This document shows, piece after piece, positions 26,478-39,930 of a stretch of 64,000 nt of DNA. Position numbers and translations under genes: made by a program. The first letter of the stretch is position 1; the number at the start of each line of letters is the position of its first letter. Source of the stretch: Rhabdornis inornatus. Its lineage: Eukaryota > Chordata > Aves > Passeriformes > Rhabdornithidae. Location: the NCBI GenBank assembly GCA_013397075.1, contig VWZS01003937.1, positions 1,243,980 through 1,307,979 on the forward strand. Direction: 5' to 3'. The notes below the pieces were generated by a model. It had not been told where the DNA came from. It saw only the letters and a program-made list of their open reading frames with translations, and searched no databases.

Positions 26478-29034
26478 ACGGTCCTTCAGGAAAGCACCCT
26501 GGCACTAGAAATCATATCTAACACCTGCCCAGAACTGGACTGCTCAAATATACCATTGGCTGCTACCATGTCATCACTATTGGAACAGTGCCACATGAAG
26601 GAGGGTTAAAACTCTCTCTCACTTTCAGTTCAGTGAAGTTCATATTAAACTCACTTACTATATTTCCTTTAGTTTTACAGAAAGCTTTTCACTGCTTCTG
26701 CTCCAAAAAAACTGAGACCACAGGAAGGAAAGACAATTTCTTTAAAACAAGACACAAAACCTAGGTACCAAGAAGCTGTGTCATTTAAGAAATTAGAAGA
26801 GTGGCATGAAGCAGATTTTTTGTTAGTGCTTGCCTATTACCATACTTAAGTCTACTTCATATTTATTTACTGCTCACTATGAGAATTACTGGTGAGTTCT
26901 ATATAATAATTCTGCAGATAAATTAGGCTACCACAGGGGTAGCATGCTAATTGGTTTCATACCCTCATAAACTGGAATAATTTCCCAGTAAAATTGTTCA
27001 GAACAAAACCAATGACAAGCCTTGCTCACAACATATTAGTCTGTCTGCACATTGAGTTACTTCCCTGATATTATTTAAAATTCAGACAAACTTACAAACA
27101 AAAGAATTCTGTGAGAAAATAACCTGTTATTTATGAAGACAGTTAAGGATACAGTTACTTTTTCCCACTGATGTAACAAAATACAAATCAGCCCTGGGAT
27201 CACCAGACCATCACATGGGTGAGCAGAGCTCACTCACAGAGGCAGCAGTAGTGTCGTAGCAAAAGGAAACAGATGGACTTTAGACTCTTTAATTCAATAG
27301 AAAGAAAGCAGATCTTAACCTGTGCGCGAGAGATTCCTGAGCCATTAAGCTGTGGTTCAAATAGGAAAAACACCCACAGCAACAGTAAACAGAAGTTTAC
27401 AATTAAAAAGGCCAATTGCAAACTGTGCAGGAACTGCTTTTTCATAAGAAAGTACACAGAAATACGATGCCAGGGGCCTGCAGCTGCATGCAATCCTGCA
27501 GACACCTCGTATACAGCCACATTGCCCAGTGCCTCCTCCATAGATGGAACCAAAACATTTCTGTTATGATGTAGAGTTTTGCTGCAGTTTTAAAGCTGTT
27601 TCATGCTTTGAATATATGGTTCCATTTGCCCCATAAGAAGCAGAACTAGAAAAGCAAAGAAGTCTTTTGGCCTTCATCAGTTATGGATCACCCATATGTG
27701 ACAGGATGTTACTGGAATCATGACAATGCACTTTGTACAACAAACTGGACTTACACTCCACAGAGCAGCCAAGGTCATGTTCACCCTTTGTGCACATGGG
27801 GACTCTTAAAGTCAGCAGGAATGACACCTGCACTGAAAGTTGGACTTCTGCCTGAAAGACATGCTGAACTAGGATGTGAAGCCATAATAACTACACATGT
27901 CCATCTTTTATAAATCACACAGTGGCCAAATTGCATGTGCTTTACATGCATGTACTCATCACAGGCATGTTATATTAAGATGTGTCTACACTGCCGAACC
28001 TAGCAATTCCATTTGTTCTCTTCTATTAATACTTTTTCATATGACACTTTCCCACTTGGTCCCTAGATGCCGATCTCCCTCTGGAAAACTGCATTTTATT
28101 GTTTATTAGATTTCCCCCATCAACAATAAAAAGTAAAACCATAGTCTACCTTCCATCCTGCTCTAGGATAAGCCTCACAGAAAGACACAGATACTGACAG
28201 AGCAGACTTTTTACAACAAGTGCTTCTAAAGGAACTTAGAATTAGAGACAATCTTTAGTCAAACATCATATACTATGGTTTTGGGGAAAATAAAAATAAA
28301 GGAAGATTCATGAGAAGCTGCATCTTTATTAGTAATTCTACTTTACCACAGTCCCTAACTCAACCCAGGACTGTCCTACACAACCACACCAGAGACAGTG
28401 TGGGAAAGGAGGGAACTGACTGTGGCATTTGGCATTATATCATGTTAAGTTCTTGTTCCAAGGGTCTGTGCTAATTGGGGAGATGAAGCTCTCATTGCAC
28501 CTCTGCTCCTGCTAGTGCAACATCTTTACCCAGTGGAGCCCTCCTTACTGATCTGCCTTTCAACAGAATCACGAAATTATCATTCACTGTGAAACAACAA
28601 TCTTGGTGCCTTCAGCATTGCTAATAACCACCTAAATAATACACATTTTCTAACTGTCCACCTACAAATGGGTATTATATGATGATGATACTATGAACAC
28701 AAGCATCATGAATCACAGACCACAAATCCTAGTCTCAAATTAGTTCCACAGTAGCATCAGTTTTCCCCCACTCCAATTATCTCCTGCACACCACCCTTTG
28801 CTGCTACAATTCAGTGCTGTAGTGAGTATCTTCTACTGTTTGAATTTTGTGTGGGGAAGGAGAAGGAGCTAGTGAAGAGAGTGCAGAAGGGCAAGTTTTC
28901 TCTACGCTAATTAAGTGCACAGGGTTTGCAGTAACAGTAATGGATGGACATGTGGGTGGAAGGTATGCACTGCCCTCATTTTCCAGATTCTTCCTTTTCT
29001 TAGGTTTTGTGTCAGCAACACTGCATGTACATCA

Positions 29035-29082
29035 GCTTTTGATTTTTATGCCTTTTTGGCTTTTGATTTTTATGTCTTTTTG
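29035..29082. repeat. Tandem duplication, two 24-bp units
   Basis: A T-rich 24-bp unit starting GCTTTTGATTTTTATG is present at 29035-29058 and again at 29059-29082, with a single C/T difference. The two copies abut exactly. The repeat preserves phase in the overlapping plus-strand frame, but that frame shows no other sign of coding. Confidence 0.85.
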
Positions 29083-32000
29083 GCTTAGGGCCATCAGTGT
29101 TGCTATATACACACAAACATACAACATGGCTGTTTCACAACAATGATTTTTGTGCATTAATGCTGCAACACATTTGCCATCAGAAAGTGTTACTGAAGAT
29201 GAGAACACCGGTTCTAGAAACAGATTGATACAAAGAAGCATGATGTAAAACACAAAGAGAAGGAAGAATGGGAACATGAGGAGAAAGGGAATACCACATT
29301 CTTTTTCTGATATTTATTAAACAAAAGGACTGCTCAGATGTACTTTTCCAAATTGTTTTCTGATGTAACTTCATAAGCTTCAGAGGAGGAGTGAGAATGA
29401 AAGTATCTGCTCTTGAAATGTATCATCTGTTCACCAGACTCATGTGGGTGGGCAGGTTACCTTTAAAACGATCAATTAGAAATTTTATAAAAAATGAAAC
29501 TGCTGAATGCAGCTCACTGAAGACCAGTTTGTCGATATCAATCTTACCTTCTCATAAATGAGTCACTAGAAATGGGACTAGAAACTAATTCCAAAAATTC
29601 AGGCATGCCTCTAAAAAACCCATAAAGTTTATTTAAATCAGCCAGACTTATGCCTGCAGCACACGGCTGACCTTGCAAATGGGTTAACTTTCCTGTGATG
29701 TCACTTACCATAACAAACAGAAGTGACCAGAACTGGGGAGGGAGAACCAAGGAGTAGTGAACCCAGTCTCAGACGCACAGATGTCCCTTCCTCTCATTTG
29801 CCTTCATGAGAAAAGGTACACTAGCCACTGGATTCTGCTCATTTTTTATTTTACCCAGGTTCTCTCTTGATTTCCTAGCCCTGAGAAACCTGACTGTAGC
29901 TCACAAAGGACTATTCAGATTTACAAATAATCACTACAAGGACTGTCACTACAAATTTGTATTTGTTCAAGAAATCTGTCTCACAGAAGGAAGACCACAG
30001 CAAACGTAACAATTTGGGCTACAATACAGCCTGAGATTTGGATCGCTTTTTATTTCGTTTCCACATTGCATGTGACAATGAAAGGTTGTGACATTCTAAG
30101 TGGTTCCAGACTCCATCAGGCTGTCCACAATGAATTAAAACACAATAAAATCCAGATGCTTTCTCAAGTAAACACTTCCTTTCTCAGCAAAGCGAACCAA
30201 ATGCAAAGGATACTGCTGAAGGTTTTCTTCTAGCATGTTTATTTTATATAAAGGTATCTTATACTTCACTGGCACTTAAGTGTTCTCTACTTCCAACCCA
30301 GTAAAATCCCTGGCACTCTTCTGTTTTCCTGTGTTTCTGGTGATGGAAGCCAAAGCCTTAAGAAAATATCTCAATTACATTAATGATTTCAATTTTCTTC
30401 TAGATATTTAATGAAGGCTACGTTTAAAATAGCACTGAAAAGTTAAATTGGCCCCTAGAATATTGTTTGCGATGAACTGAAGTAAAATAAAAATATAAGT
30501 TCTTAAAAAATATATAAAAATTCGACTTTCAAAGCACAGAATTTGTGTCACAAGCAAGGAACATGCAATTGTTTACAAGTGAAAGAAAAACGTACATATT
30601 TTTATTAGCAGACTGAAAGAAGCAAAACTTAATAAACCCAAAAAATTACAAAATAAACTAATTGTGTTAAACCATCACTGTCATCTCTAAAACATTGTTC
30701 ATAACACAGGTAAGGACTTTCAAATGAAGTATTAATATTACCCTTAAGTAGGACTGTGTTCTTGACAAGCACTTCAAATGTGAGATTCTAACTGCAGTGC
30801 CTTGCAGTTTCCTTAAAAATTAAACCCAAACAGTCACCTCTAAGTCCTAGGCTGTACATGAACACAGCCCATAGATGCTACCTTTAGTCCTTTCTTTTCT
30901 GTTTGTGACGGTGCTTCTATTTTCACTGCCCTTTCAGTTCTCCTGGGCTATAATGAAGGAAAAAAAGATGGTGACTATTTTCACAGCCAGTCTCTTTCCA
31001 TTAAAGTCCAGCAGCATAGCAGACAGACACATTCAGCCTTCAGCAGCAACAACAGGTAATTGGTTTGTCAGGAAACAGGGGCTTCATTCCTCTTTGCCAT
31101 ACATGTGGCTTTCTACACACCCATCCCTGGCCCTCTCTGAGATGCAGCAGTGGCAATGTGGAAGGCAAGACCACTAAAGCAAATTTATTCTGAAATACAG
31201 TTCTTGCAAGGACTGTACAAGGCATTACTTCGATCCAGAAGAAGCTCTGAGAATTAAACAGTTCTATAGCTACTCATCCTCCAACATAAGAATGTATTTC
31301 CAAGCTTAAAAGATTGCTTTCGTTGGAAGTTTGTTGTTTGTTTTTGGTTTTTTTTCTTTTTGATTCGGGATCTTTAGTTGATATATATCAATCTGCCTAA
31401 GGGGAAAACCAACCTCCCCTCGTGCCCCTACCAAATCCTATCCCTAATCTTGTCATCTTGAAAGCAATAAAAGATTTCAATATAAACTAATAAAAAGTAC
31501 CCAACTGTATTTAATATAAAGCATGTACTCCTACAACACTCACAGGGTAATGCTGGAAACCAAGCAAAACTTTCTTTTTCATGGGACTTTTTTCCCCTTT
31601 GAAGAAAACAAAGAAAAAAAAGAGAAATAGGAAAACATGAAAACCAGCAATAACAAACAAGTGGAAAGAGGTAATCCTTGGCAACAACTGAAATTGTGAC
31701 TGTAACCATTGCACCATGCTTTAAGGTGTTAGAAGAGCTGAAAATATTTCTGCATGCTAAAACCTGACATCACAGTCCCATGCTCTTTTCTGTTATAGGT
31801 GCCATTGCTCCCACTAAAAGCTGATCACTTCCTCACACCATCTTACTTTCTCTAGCTTTGGGTAGCATTGAGACAGGTTCTCTCCTTCCTTCCATCTCTT
31901 TGAGTTCACAGTAACTCCACTGACACTGGTGGAAGGGTGCTGGATGTTTACCTCTCATGAAGGTAACAATCCCATTGTGTCTTTAGAGCAAGGAGATTTT

Positions 32001-32310
32001 CAGATTATTTTAGCTGCTAGACAATCTTAGTTCTGAGAAAAGGAGCAAGCAGTCTTGCAAACTGTTGAAAACACAGCCTCAACTTATCACAAGTTCTGAT
32101 AAAGTGATTTGGAAAGCCTTGAAAAAAATCCTTGAAAGGAAAAAAGGGGTGAAGCACTCTTTAAAGACGGCTTAGATAGAAAGAATATAAATTTCTTCTG
32201 ACCAGGCCACTTCACAGAGATTTACTTGATAAAAGCAACATGTTGATTTATTCAATTCCTTTCCCCTGCTGCCCAAGCTGTGAAATGCAGGCAGATGATG
32301 CAATCCATCC

Positions 32311-32379
32311 GAGAGAGAAGGAAAAGAGGGGGGGGGCGGGGAGAAATAGAAAAAGAAAAAGGGGAGAGGAAAAAAAAAA
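32311..32379 (+). repeat. Polypurine tract with G9 run
   Basis: There are sixty-nine bases of almost pure purine on the plus strand, interrupted by C at 32337 and T at 32347. The tract includes a run of nine G followed by C and four more G at about 32328-32341, and ends in an A-run. Such tracts can adopt triplex or G-quadruplex-like structure and are often polymorphic in length. Confidence 0.8.
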
Positions 32380-35300
32380 TGCCAGCAAATAGCAAGAGAC
32401 TATTTCAGAGTGTAGGATATTGCTGGCATGTCCGAAGTTACATAAGCTGTTCCTGAAGGGACTGCAGGAGCTCCTGAGTTCACCGCACTGCAGGCAGGAC
32501 TGGAACCAGGGTACTCCAGACCCCTCCGAACCCGGAGCTCAGAGCCCGCCCTGACAAGGCTTCCACCCACCTTCAGCCCAGGCAGGAAAAGCATCCGGAA
32601 ACAGACTGACAATCTTAAAAACCAAGCAAAGCTGTCATCACCATTTGTGTTAATTAAAACTGGAATCAAAGCCAACACTGGTGTTTTCTCCTAACTAAAG
32701 ATTAGCAGAAAGTCTTTTGTTCCAATGTTTGAATGCATCAAACGTGCTTACCCTTTCAAAACAAAACACAACAAAACAAGCAGAGGCAGGAACCATAGTC
32801 TCTTCTCAAACTGTGTGTGCGCTTCACAATTTCTGTATAATATATTTTCAGGATTAAATCACTGACATTTACTTGAACTCAAGACCATTCTTTCTATTTA
32901 TAAATGAGATATTAATTATACAATGTTAATTTGCACAAAAAATAACATGAAATTAAGTCGACAAAATTAAAGCATTAAATGACTTTATAACATGATGGGT
33001 TCATTTTTCCAGTGTAAGAAATTATTTTAATATAACAGATGTATCTATTAGCTACACATATGTGGCACGAATTTCCTTGCAAAGTCTGGAGCTTGCTTTA
33101 TTTCAGTGTGGCTTTGAACTCAACAATATCTAGGATACTGCTAAATTCCCCCACTTCTCCCATTCTCATTGTATTGCAACATGAGTCTCATGATATTTAG
33201 CCTCTTGGAAAAATTCACTGTGTTCTGCTTCGAAAGAAACAGCTTAGGACACTAAGCTGTGACACTACTATGATTAAAATAATTTATATGATTTTAAACA
33301 AAAGCTACATTAATTTTTTTATCACCAGAGATTTACTTAAAATTTGTAGTAGTTGGATCCTTTAAAAACCAGAAGATAAACAGAGGGAAAAAATAAACTT
33401 CCATTAAAAAAAAACCCACATGAAGTTCTCTACAGTACAAGAATAATTAGGATCCAGATCATACAGTTATTTCCAATTTCAAGAGAAGTGCATTTATTTT
33501 AAAACTATAGTGTCTTGCTAGGTTTCATCTTGCCTGTCACGGCCAATTAGTGAAGGAAAATGATACACAAGGCAGTGCATCATGAAAAATCAAGTGGTGG
33601 CTATAACAGTATATACACAGAAACACAATAATATAGAAATATCAATTATGCTTTCTCCCAGCTTCATACACTCATACAATCTTCCCACTTGGTGGATACC
33701 TGAGCTGCACTGAGCAATGGCTAGATGTACAATACAGCAGCCTGCAGCAGGAAGTGAAGAGCTTGTTCAGATGAAAAAGCAAAGGAAAATAAGGTAGAGG
33801 GAGCATAGTGCTCAGTGACATTCTCGCCTTAGAGCTTCATGCCAAATGTCATGACCAAACACATAGGTATGTCCTAGGTCATCTGATAATATATTTTAAT
33901 GCCAGCCATGGGCAAACACTTTTTTTAGCATGTATCTTCTGACAGAAGAGACAGCCCAGAACCCTCAAAGGTCAAATCAGCAGAGGAGGTGACTCAGGAG
34001 GGCACTGGTACAGATGTTCAAATTTCACTGCCTGTATCAGTCCTCTCCAAGCTTCCCCATCATAACTCCTTCTTAAAAATATTTATCATTCATGGCAAAA
34101 AGCTTGCACTGATGAAACACCAGCTGAAGTCATCAGATATAACTTTGCTGAACACATAAACACAGTGGGCTTCATATCTGCTCTCTGAACAGACCTAATG
34201 ACCAACATCCAAGCAGTCTGACTGGTAGGTGGCCCAAGTATCTTGAGGAACACCATTTGTGTTGTACCATACTCCAGGGGAATCAAATCAGCAAACAAAA
34301 TAAGTAATGGCTCCTCCAGAGAAAGTGTGGTAGTGGTTGGGCAAGGGGAATGTGACTGCTCTACCTGTACTTGATTTGGGCTCTCTATTGCGTCAGCAGT
34401 GCTGTTTAGACATTTCTGACCCTTTTTGAAAATAGTACAATCAGAAAAACTAACTAGAACTGAACAGTTGGACCTGAAAGACTATGCCTTGACTTCTGAA
34501 GCACTTTTCAGATTTGGAAAGACCAGCCCTACTGAATGCATCTCCAGACATGGCATAAACACTGTAAATTGCTCGCTACCACCCTGTGACAGAAGCATTC
34601 CTCATATAATCACTCGCAGCAATTCCAAAAGTCTTTGGCACTGAAATGGCAGACACAACCTTAACTGACCCTGGCCCAACCTCTGTTACTTCTGACAGCA
34701 CCAGGAATGAAATAGCTTTTGGTTGGCACTGACTTGCCAACTTGAAGCAGGAGCTCTGTTCCCCTGCAAAGTCAGAGGGAAGAAGGCACTGAGCATCCAG
34801 CCCCAGTCCTCCAGCAGTCAGGAATCTGGTGATAGTGGCAAGGACCTCTGAAGAGGAAATGTTGGCAACCCTCTTCTTGGAGGATAACTAACCCCCTCTC
34901 TGTTACCTACATGTTTGAGCTTTGTCACAAAACAGTGAGCAAACCTCTCTGGGATGGACCATATCTTATCACTCAGAATGAGCACTGTTACAAGCCTGAG
35001 TATTTCAGTTCTCCCAAAACCCATGTCAAAACTTAATACTGCCCAAATCAAAAGCCTGTTGCTCCCCACCTTAGGTTAAGCCCTCTCCTACTTCTCAATC
35101 ATATTAAGACCAATTCTGATTTAAGCCTCCTCAAATATCAACTACAACACAGACACCAGAGGGGAGCTTCAAGACAGAATATGCTGCAGTTCTTGGGCAG
35201 TTCCAAGAACTTTACATCTATTAGTCTACAGCTAATAAATGTCTACAGCTGTCCTCAGAAACAAATAAATCTGCCACTGATTGCATTGCTGCCATCAGGG

Positions 35301-35551
35301 TGTCACTGATGGACAAACAGAAATTTGGCGTCAAATGTCCTGCCCGTCCCCTTCCCCTTAGACCTTTCTAAAGTAGGATATGTAGGATAGTTCTCACTTA
35401 TTACAGGATACTGTCTGAGGCTGTTAGTGAACGTTTTTGATAATAGGAATAAGGAAAAAAAAAAAGAAATTAAAATAAAAGCGGTCCAAACAAAAGAGTT
35501 GCTTGATATTGCAAGTAAAACCAAAGGAGAGAGGCTTAAAGAAGTTAAATC

Positions 35552-35573
35552 CAGAATCACCTCTGTGATTCTG
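35552..35573. repeat. Short perfect hairpin, 9-bp arms
   Basis: CAGAATCAC and GTGATTCTG are exact reverse complements around a four-base loop. Arms of this length can arise by chance in a window of this size. Confidence 0.45.
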
Positions 35574-38500
35574 TTCTTTTTCAGGCCTGCCACTCTCACA
35601 GGTATACAACACAAAGCATCGCAGAATATTTAGACTAAAAAAATAATAAATAGACTTACAGGCCTGCAAAACATGGACCCATGCATTTCTCCATGTTTTT
35701 AGACTGAGATTTAACATTAAGTCTTACTTAAATAAACAAAGGAGCAAATATTTAACATTTTTATTTTGCAACAACAGCCTCAGAAATACAGATGGATCAG
35801 AGGTGGTGAATGGTGTGGCTGTTTAGCCCCAGTCTCCCAGTGTCTTGGAGATTGGGACACCCTTGAATAGGCACTGTTGGACGTGGACAAAGTCCCAATA
35901 TTGCCATGACACTTGCAGGTAGTGGTAGCTCAAACCAACATGTCTCCATAGCTGAGAAAAATAGCTTATTGGCAAGGATTTACATAACAGGTGTAAACAA
36001 CCAAGGAAATACTCTGGCAAGCCTACAGACTCAGCCCAAAACCTATCACTAAGACAATAAAAACAAAGAAAATAAATAGGGGGAAAAAAGTCCAGTCATT
36101 CTACAAACACACTGACTGCAATGTTAAACAAACATCCCAAATTACTTTGTGAATTGCCAAGTCCTGTACTACTAGGTTTCCTCCTGCACAGTGTCAGTAC
36201 TATGACCTCAGGTCTGGTTAGGATCACCGCTGTGAAAAATAAAACTTGTGTGATAGGCCACACAGTTTCTTTGAACAATAAATCATCTTTGGCCTGGTTT
36301 GAACAGCATTAAAAGTGCATACAGAATTCAACAGGGAAGTTTCTGCCTCTCTCAAAAGTCAATGACAAAAACTTCACTTGTATCAGCACCATCAGGTTTT
36401 AACCATGACCTTGTGTTATGCTCGTTAAAATGTTAAAAATCGGGATCTTGGATAAAGCAAGCAATACATGCATCAACAAGACAAAAAACATCCTCAGTCT
36501 GGGAAAACTGTCCTTTGGAAATGGCAATATTTGTACATTGAAATCATGTTGTCCTCTATTCCCAACACTGACTTTGTACCAGTCATGGCAGTTTTCTATG
36601 TATCAGTGACCACAGAGGTAATAGAGAGGCAAAACCATCTCCACAAGCACTTTGCTTTTAAACCTTATCCAAACTGAGTGTAGAGGAAAAGTTCTATCCA
36701 GAACTATAATATGATATTGTTAAGCGTTGACACCAAGTTTAATGACCAGCAAAACTTTTCCACTTCCACTGAATTCTTTTTCTTTCCTTTTGTTTTACAG
36801 CCTGCTGAAACAGTGATAGTCCACATCTGGTTAGTGTCTGCTTCAAGACAGACACCAAATAGAAAAGCCTATGTTTGGGATGAAAGAGGCAGGCATTCAC
36901 TGCACAGGGCAGAAGAGCCATTTAATGCTTTTCTGCACAGCAGCAGTGGGGTCTGTGTGGGGGGTACTAGTGGGGAGGGGAACTGTGCTGCCATTTTGGG
37001 GATACTGTTGGGCTTTCTGAATCCCAAACAGTTCAAATTTAGTTTTCTTGATCCTTCTTTTCTCTGAACAGAGACTGTGTCTAATAAAAACAATGAAATA
37101 CACAGTAAAGATCCAGCTGTTTCAAATGTTTCCAACAGCAAATGCATAATGTGCATACAGGGGAAGCATGAAATGAATTCTGCAGAGATAGCTTCGTCAT
37201 ACATAACAGCCCAGAAGACCCTCAGTGCCACGAACCAGAGACTGCAGGAAAACCAGTGGTAATGTGTAGACAGGGCACTGGCAAACAGTGGAAATAACCA
37301 TTGTAAGCATGCTATTACAGAGGCACATTCAGCAATAGTGAATAAACCAGTGGAAAAAATAAACAGAGGTCAACAGAGGCTACAAATAAGGACAGAAACT
37401 ATGCTTCCCATTAAAAACAGTGAGAAAAGCAGTGTTAAGCGGTACTTCTGAAATGTCCATATCTCCTACATTACCAACACAAGTTCCTTAAAAATCACTA
37501 TGATAAGTTTACTTGCTGCAACAACAGATGAGTAATTACTTAATGCTGTAATGGATTGTATTCAATCTCTTTGAAATGTGATGAGTCTAACAGCAACCTG
37601 GCACGTAGAAAAAGCATAAAAAATCCAACCTAATTAGCCTTATTGATGGAATAAGGCATCAGAAACAAAGGCAACCTCCTCCTTAAACATGGGCACAAAT
37701 TACCCCCTGAACACAAGCATGTGCTATACGTCTGAAGGGGTGGAAAAAGCTGTTTTAGTGACTGTTCCTGTAAGAAGAGGATGTACAACTGAAAAAAACT
37801 GAGAGGAAAAGAAAAAACCAAACAAGCTGAAGCAAGCCCCAGAGAGGCAGACGAGCAGAGGGAGCACAGCATGACTAAGCACTGGGCTCACCTACCCCAC
37901 CCCCTCAAGCAGCATTTTGTTTTTCATGTAAATAACACCTATTTTGTGGGTTCTGTCCCACATCCCCCCTTAGTGCAGCAATACAGGATTCTGCATATTC
38001 TTTGTTGACATACACATGCAGGGCAGTGGCACAGATACACAACTCCCACCATCATTTGCTTATCCTCATTAGTACAGATTGCTGTGCCTTGAAATTTTGC
38101 TCAACTGTTGAAGTCCAAGAAAAAAAATTAAATTATTTGGTAACTGCAGAAAAGATGCTTAGCAATTTGAAAATGACAATCAATTGAAAATGTTTCATAG
38201 CCATTATGCTAATGATTTGTTAGCGTCAGGGGCAACCTTCAATGTTGGAAATGTAGATCCTGCATTAAAGAACCAAATGCAGCTGCCTAATTCCTAATGT
38301 ACTTAGAAATGGAATTCATGATTTTAACACTTCTACTGAAACCATCTTCCCCTAGGATGTGACTACAGTCACTTGAGGAACAAATATGTGGTCTTAAGGC
38401 ATAACATCTCTTAAACCTGTCTACTGCTTTACAATGAAACATGTTGCACTGTATTCACCACTCTCCATTGTACCTGCTCACTGTGATCCTGTTAACGTCA

Positions 38501-39765
38501 CCTTCTTCACAAAAAACAGACTAATACATAAAATACATAAAATGAATTGCAAGAACAAAAAATCCTGTTACAAAAGAAGTGCATTTGTAAAAAAATTCAA
38601 TATTCTGCTCATGAAGACAAGAACTAGGTCAGAGTTTCTACCAAAGATATACTTGTCAAAGCTATGTTACAAATATACAGCTATAAAATGAATTAAGCAA
38701 TCAAAAGAGACAAGATCTAAACTTTGTTATCCTTGTTTCACTCTACAGCAGAGAGAATAATGAAGGAAGAGATAGATGCTATTGAATAAGGGACACGTCA
38801 TCTTCACCCGCATTATTCTTCATCATGACATACCACGAGCAGAGATTAAATAGAAGCCCAGATAAGTTCAAATGATACAGCTATCAAATTCAGGTGTTTC
38901 TAATAAGCCCTTCACATGATACTTGGACTATTAAAAAGAGGTACTGTAAAGACTGTAAAATGGATGAGAGAAGAGAGACAAAGAAAAGAAGCTAGTCTGA
39001 ATCTCTCAACAGGAAACCACAGGGAAATGAGGACAAAAAGGAAGAGGCAACACTGTGTTTAATTTTTTTCTTCTCCTGGTCAGCAATGCACGTAAGAACC
39101 GATTTATCTCTCCTTTATACCTATGTAAATGATAATGTACTCCACAGAAGACCATAAAGTTACATCAGTATCAAGGAAAGAGGATTTTAAGTGGTCTTAG
39201 ATTACTTCAGATCATCCAAATTATGTTCTTGCTGAAATGGAAGGTGCTTTTCTCCACAGGGGTGGAGAAAACTTGGCTTTCTTAACACTCCTTTCCAGTC
39301 ATGATCCAAGAGGCCTCCACACAATGAAACAGGAGGGAAGCTGGACTATCACCCTATTGGTGCCTTCCCCAACAGCAAACATACCCTCCAAGTATAATCC
39401 TTACTAGACATCTGAAAACCCATCAAGAGGCAGATGATGCCCAACCTTTCCCAAAGACACAAATCCACAGGGAAGCAGTCTTCATTATTGCAAGGGCTGC
39501 TGCCTGTGGATCCATGTGCCCTTTTAAAGGGGATGGTGTAGGAGCCCACCAAGGACCACTGTTCTTCCATCCCAGACACTCTTCATTACTGCTCCCAGTC
39601 ACAGGCAGCAAAATAAGGGGATGCCTCTGAGATCCTGGACACCAGCAGAAAATTAACAACATCCCGGTGTTTAACAGCAACCCTGATTGTAACATAAAGT
39701 TACAATACAACATACAGCTCTTTCTCTGTGAGATGGGACTTCTTTAGGATAGAAATTATATAGTG

Positions 39766-39868
39766 TTGTGTTTGCTAAAGACTGACCACAGTCATATAAG
39801 CAATAGGATAATAGCTTTACTATTATCCTATTGTTTATATGACTGTGGTCAGTCTTTAGCAAACACAA
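39766..39868. repeat. Long near-perfect inverted repeat (two 49-bp arms, 5-base loop)
   Basis: Bases 39766-39814 and 39820-39868 are reverse complements at 48 of 49 positions; the exception is G39800 opposite T39834, which would form a G:U pair in RNA. The loop is 39815-39819. Checked base by base around centre 39817. Near-perfect identity implies recent origin, most simply a template switch during replication that copied one arm backwards. As RNA it would form a long hairpin, more perfect than typical microRNA precursors. No recognised transposon ends are present. Confidence 0.95.
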
Positions 39869-39930
39869 AAGCTAATAGTGTCTCCTAGTCACAGTCAAGC
39901 AGTAAAGCTAATAGTGCCTCCTAGTCACAG
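39868..39930. repeat. Direct duplication, 36-bp period, next to the long inverted repeat
   Basis: The 27-bp segment at 39868-39894, starting AAAGCTAATAGTG, recurs at 39904-39930 with one T/C difference. It begins at the last base of the right hairpin arm. In addition, GTAAAGCTA at 39902-39910 is the reverse complement of TAGCTTTAC at 39812-39820, which spans the hairpin loop. The loop and the duplication may therefore come from one rearrangement. Confidence 0.9.

Larger units (their letters stand above)
18416..39765. other. Long unique non-coding stretch (intron or intergenic)
   Basis: Across about 21 kb I see no recognisable coding exon, RNA gene or intact mobile element. Short open frames, such as 19761-20237 plus, 27230-27553 minus and 36711-37067 plus, have unfamiliar products. 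One of them overlaps an old repeat. Individual landmarks are a CR1-like remnant at about 20.02 kb, a 24-bp tandem pair at 29035-29082, a purine-rich tract at 32311-32379, a moderately GC-rich patch at 32440-32600, and a few 8-10-bp hairpins. Conserved regulatory elements may lie here but cannot be identified from one sequence. Confidence 0.55.

Noticed and set aside
36711..37067. 118-codon frame after an acceptor-like pyrimidine tract ending TTTTACAG near 36800
   Set aside because: The acceptor looks good, but no matching donor or protein similarity was seen downstream, and the opposite strand is equally open.
39766..39868. MicroRNA precursor interpretation of the long hairpin
   Set aside because: Stem is too long and too perfect and the loop too small for a typical animal pre-miRNA; the sequence matches no miRNA I recognise. 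Small-RNA data could reopen this.
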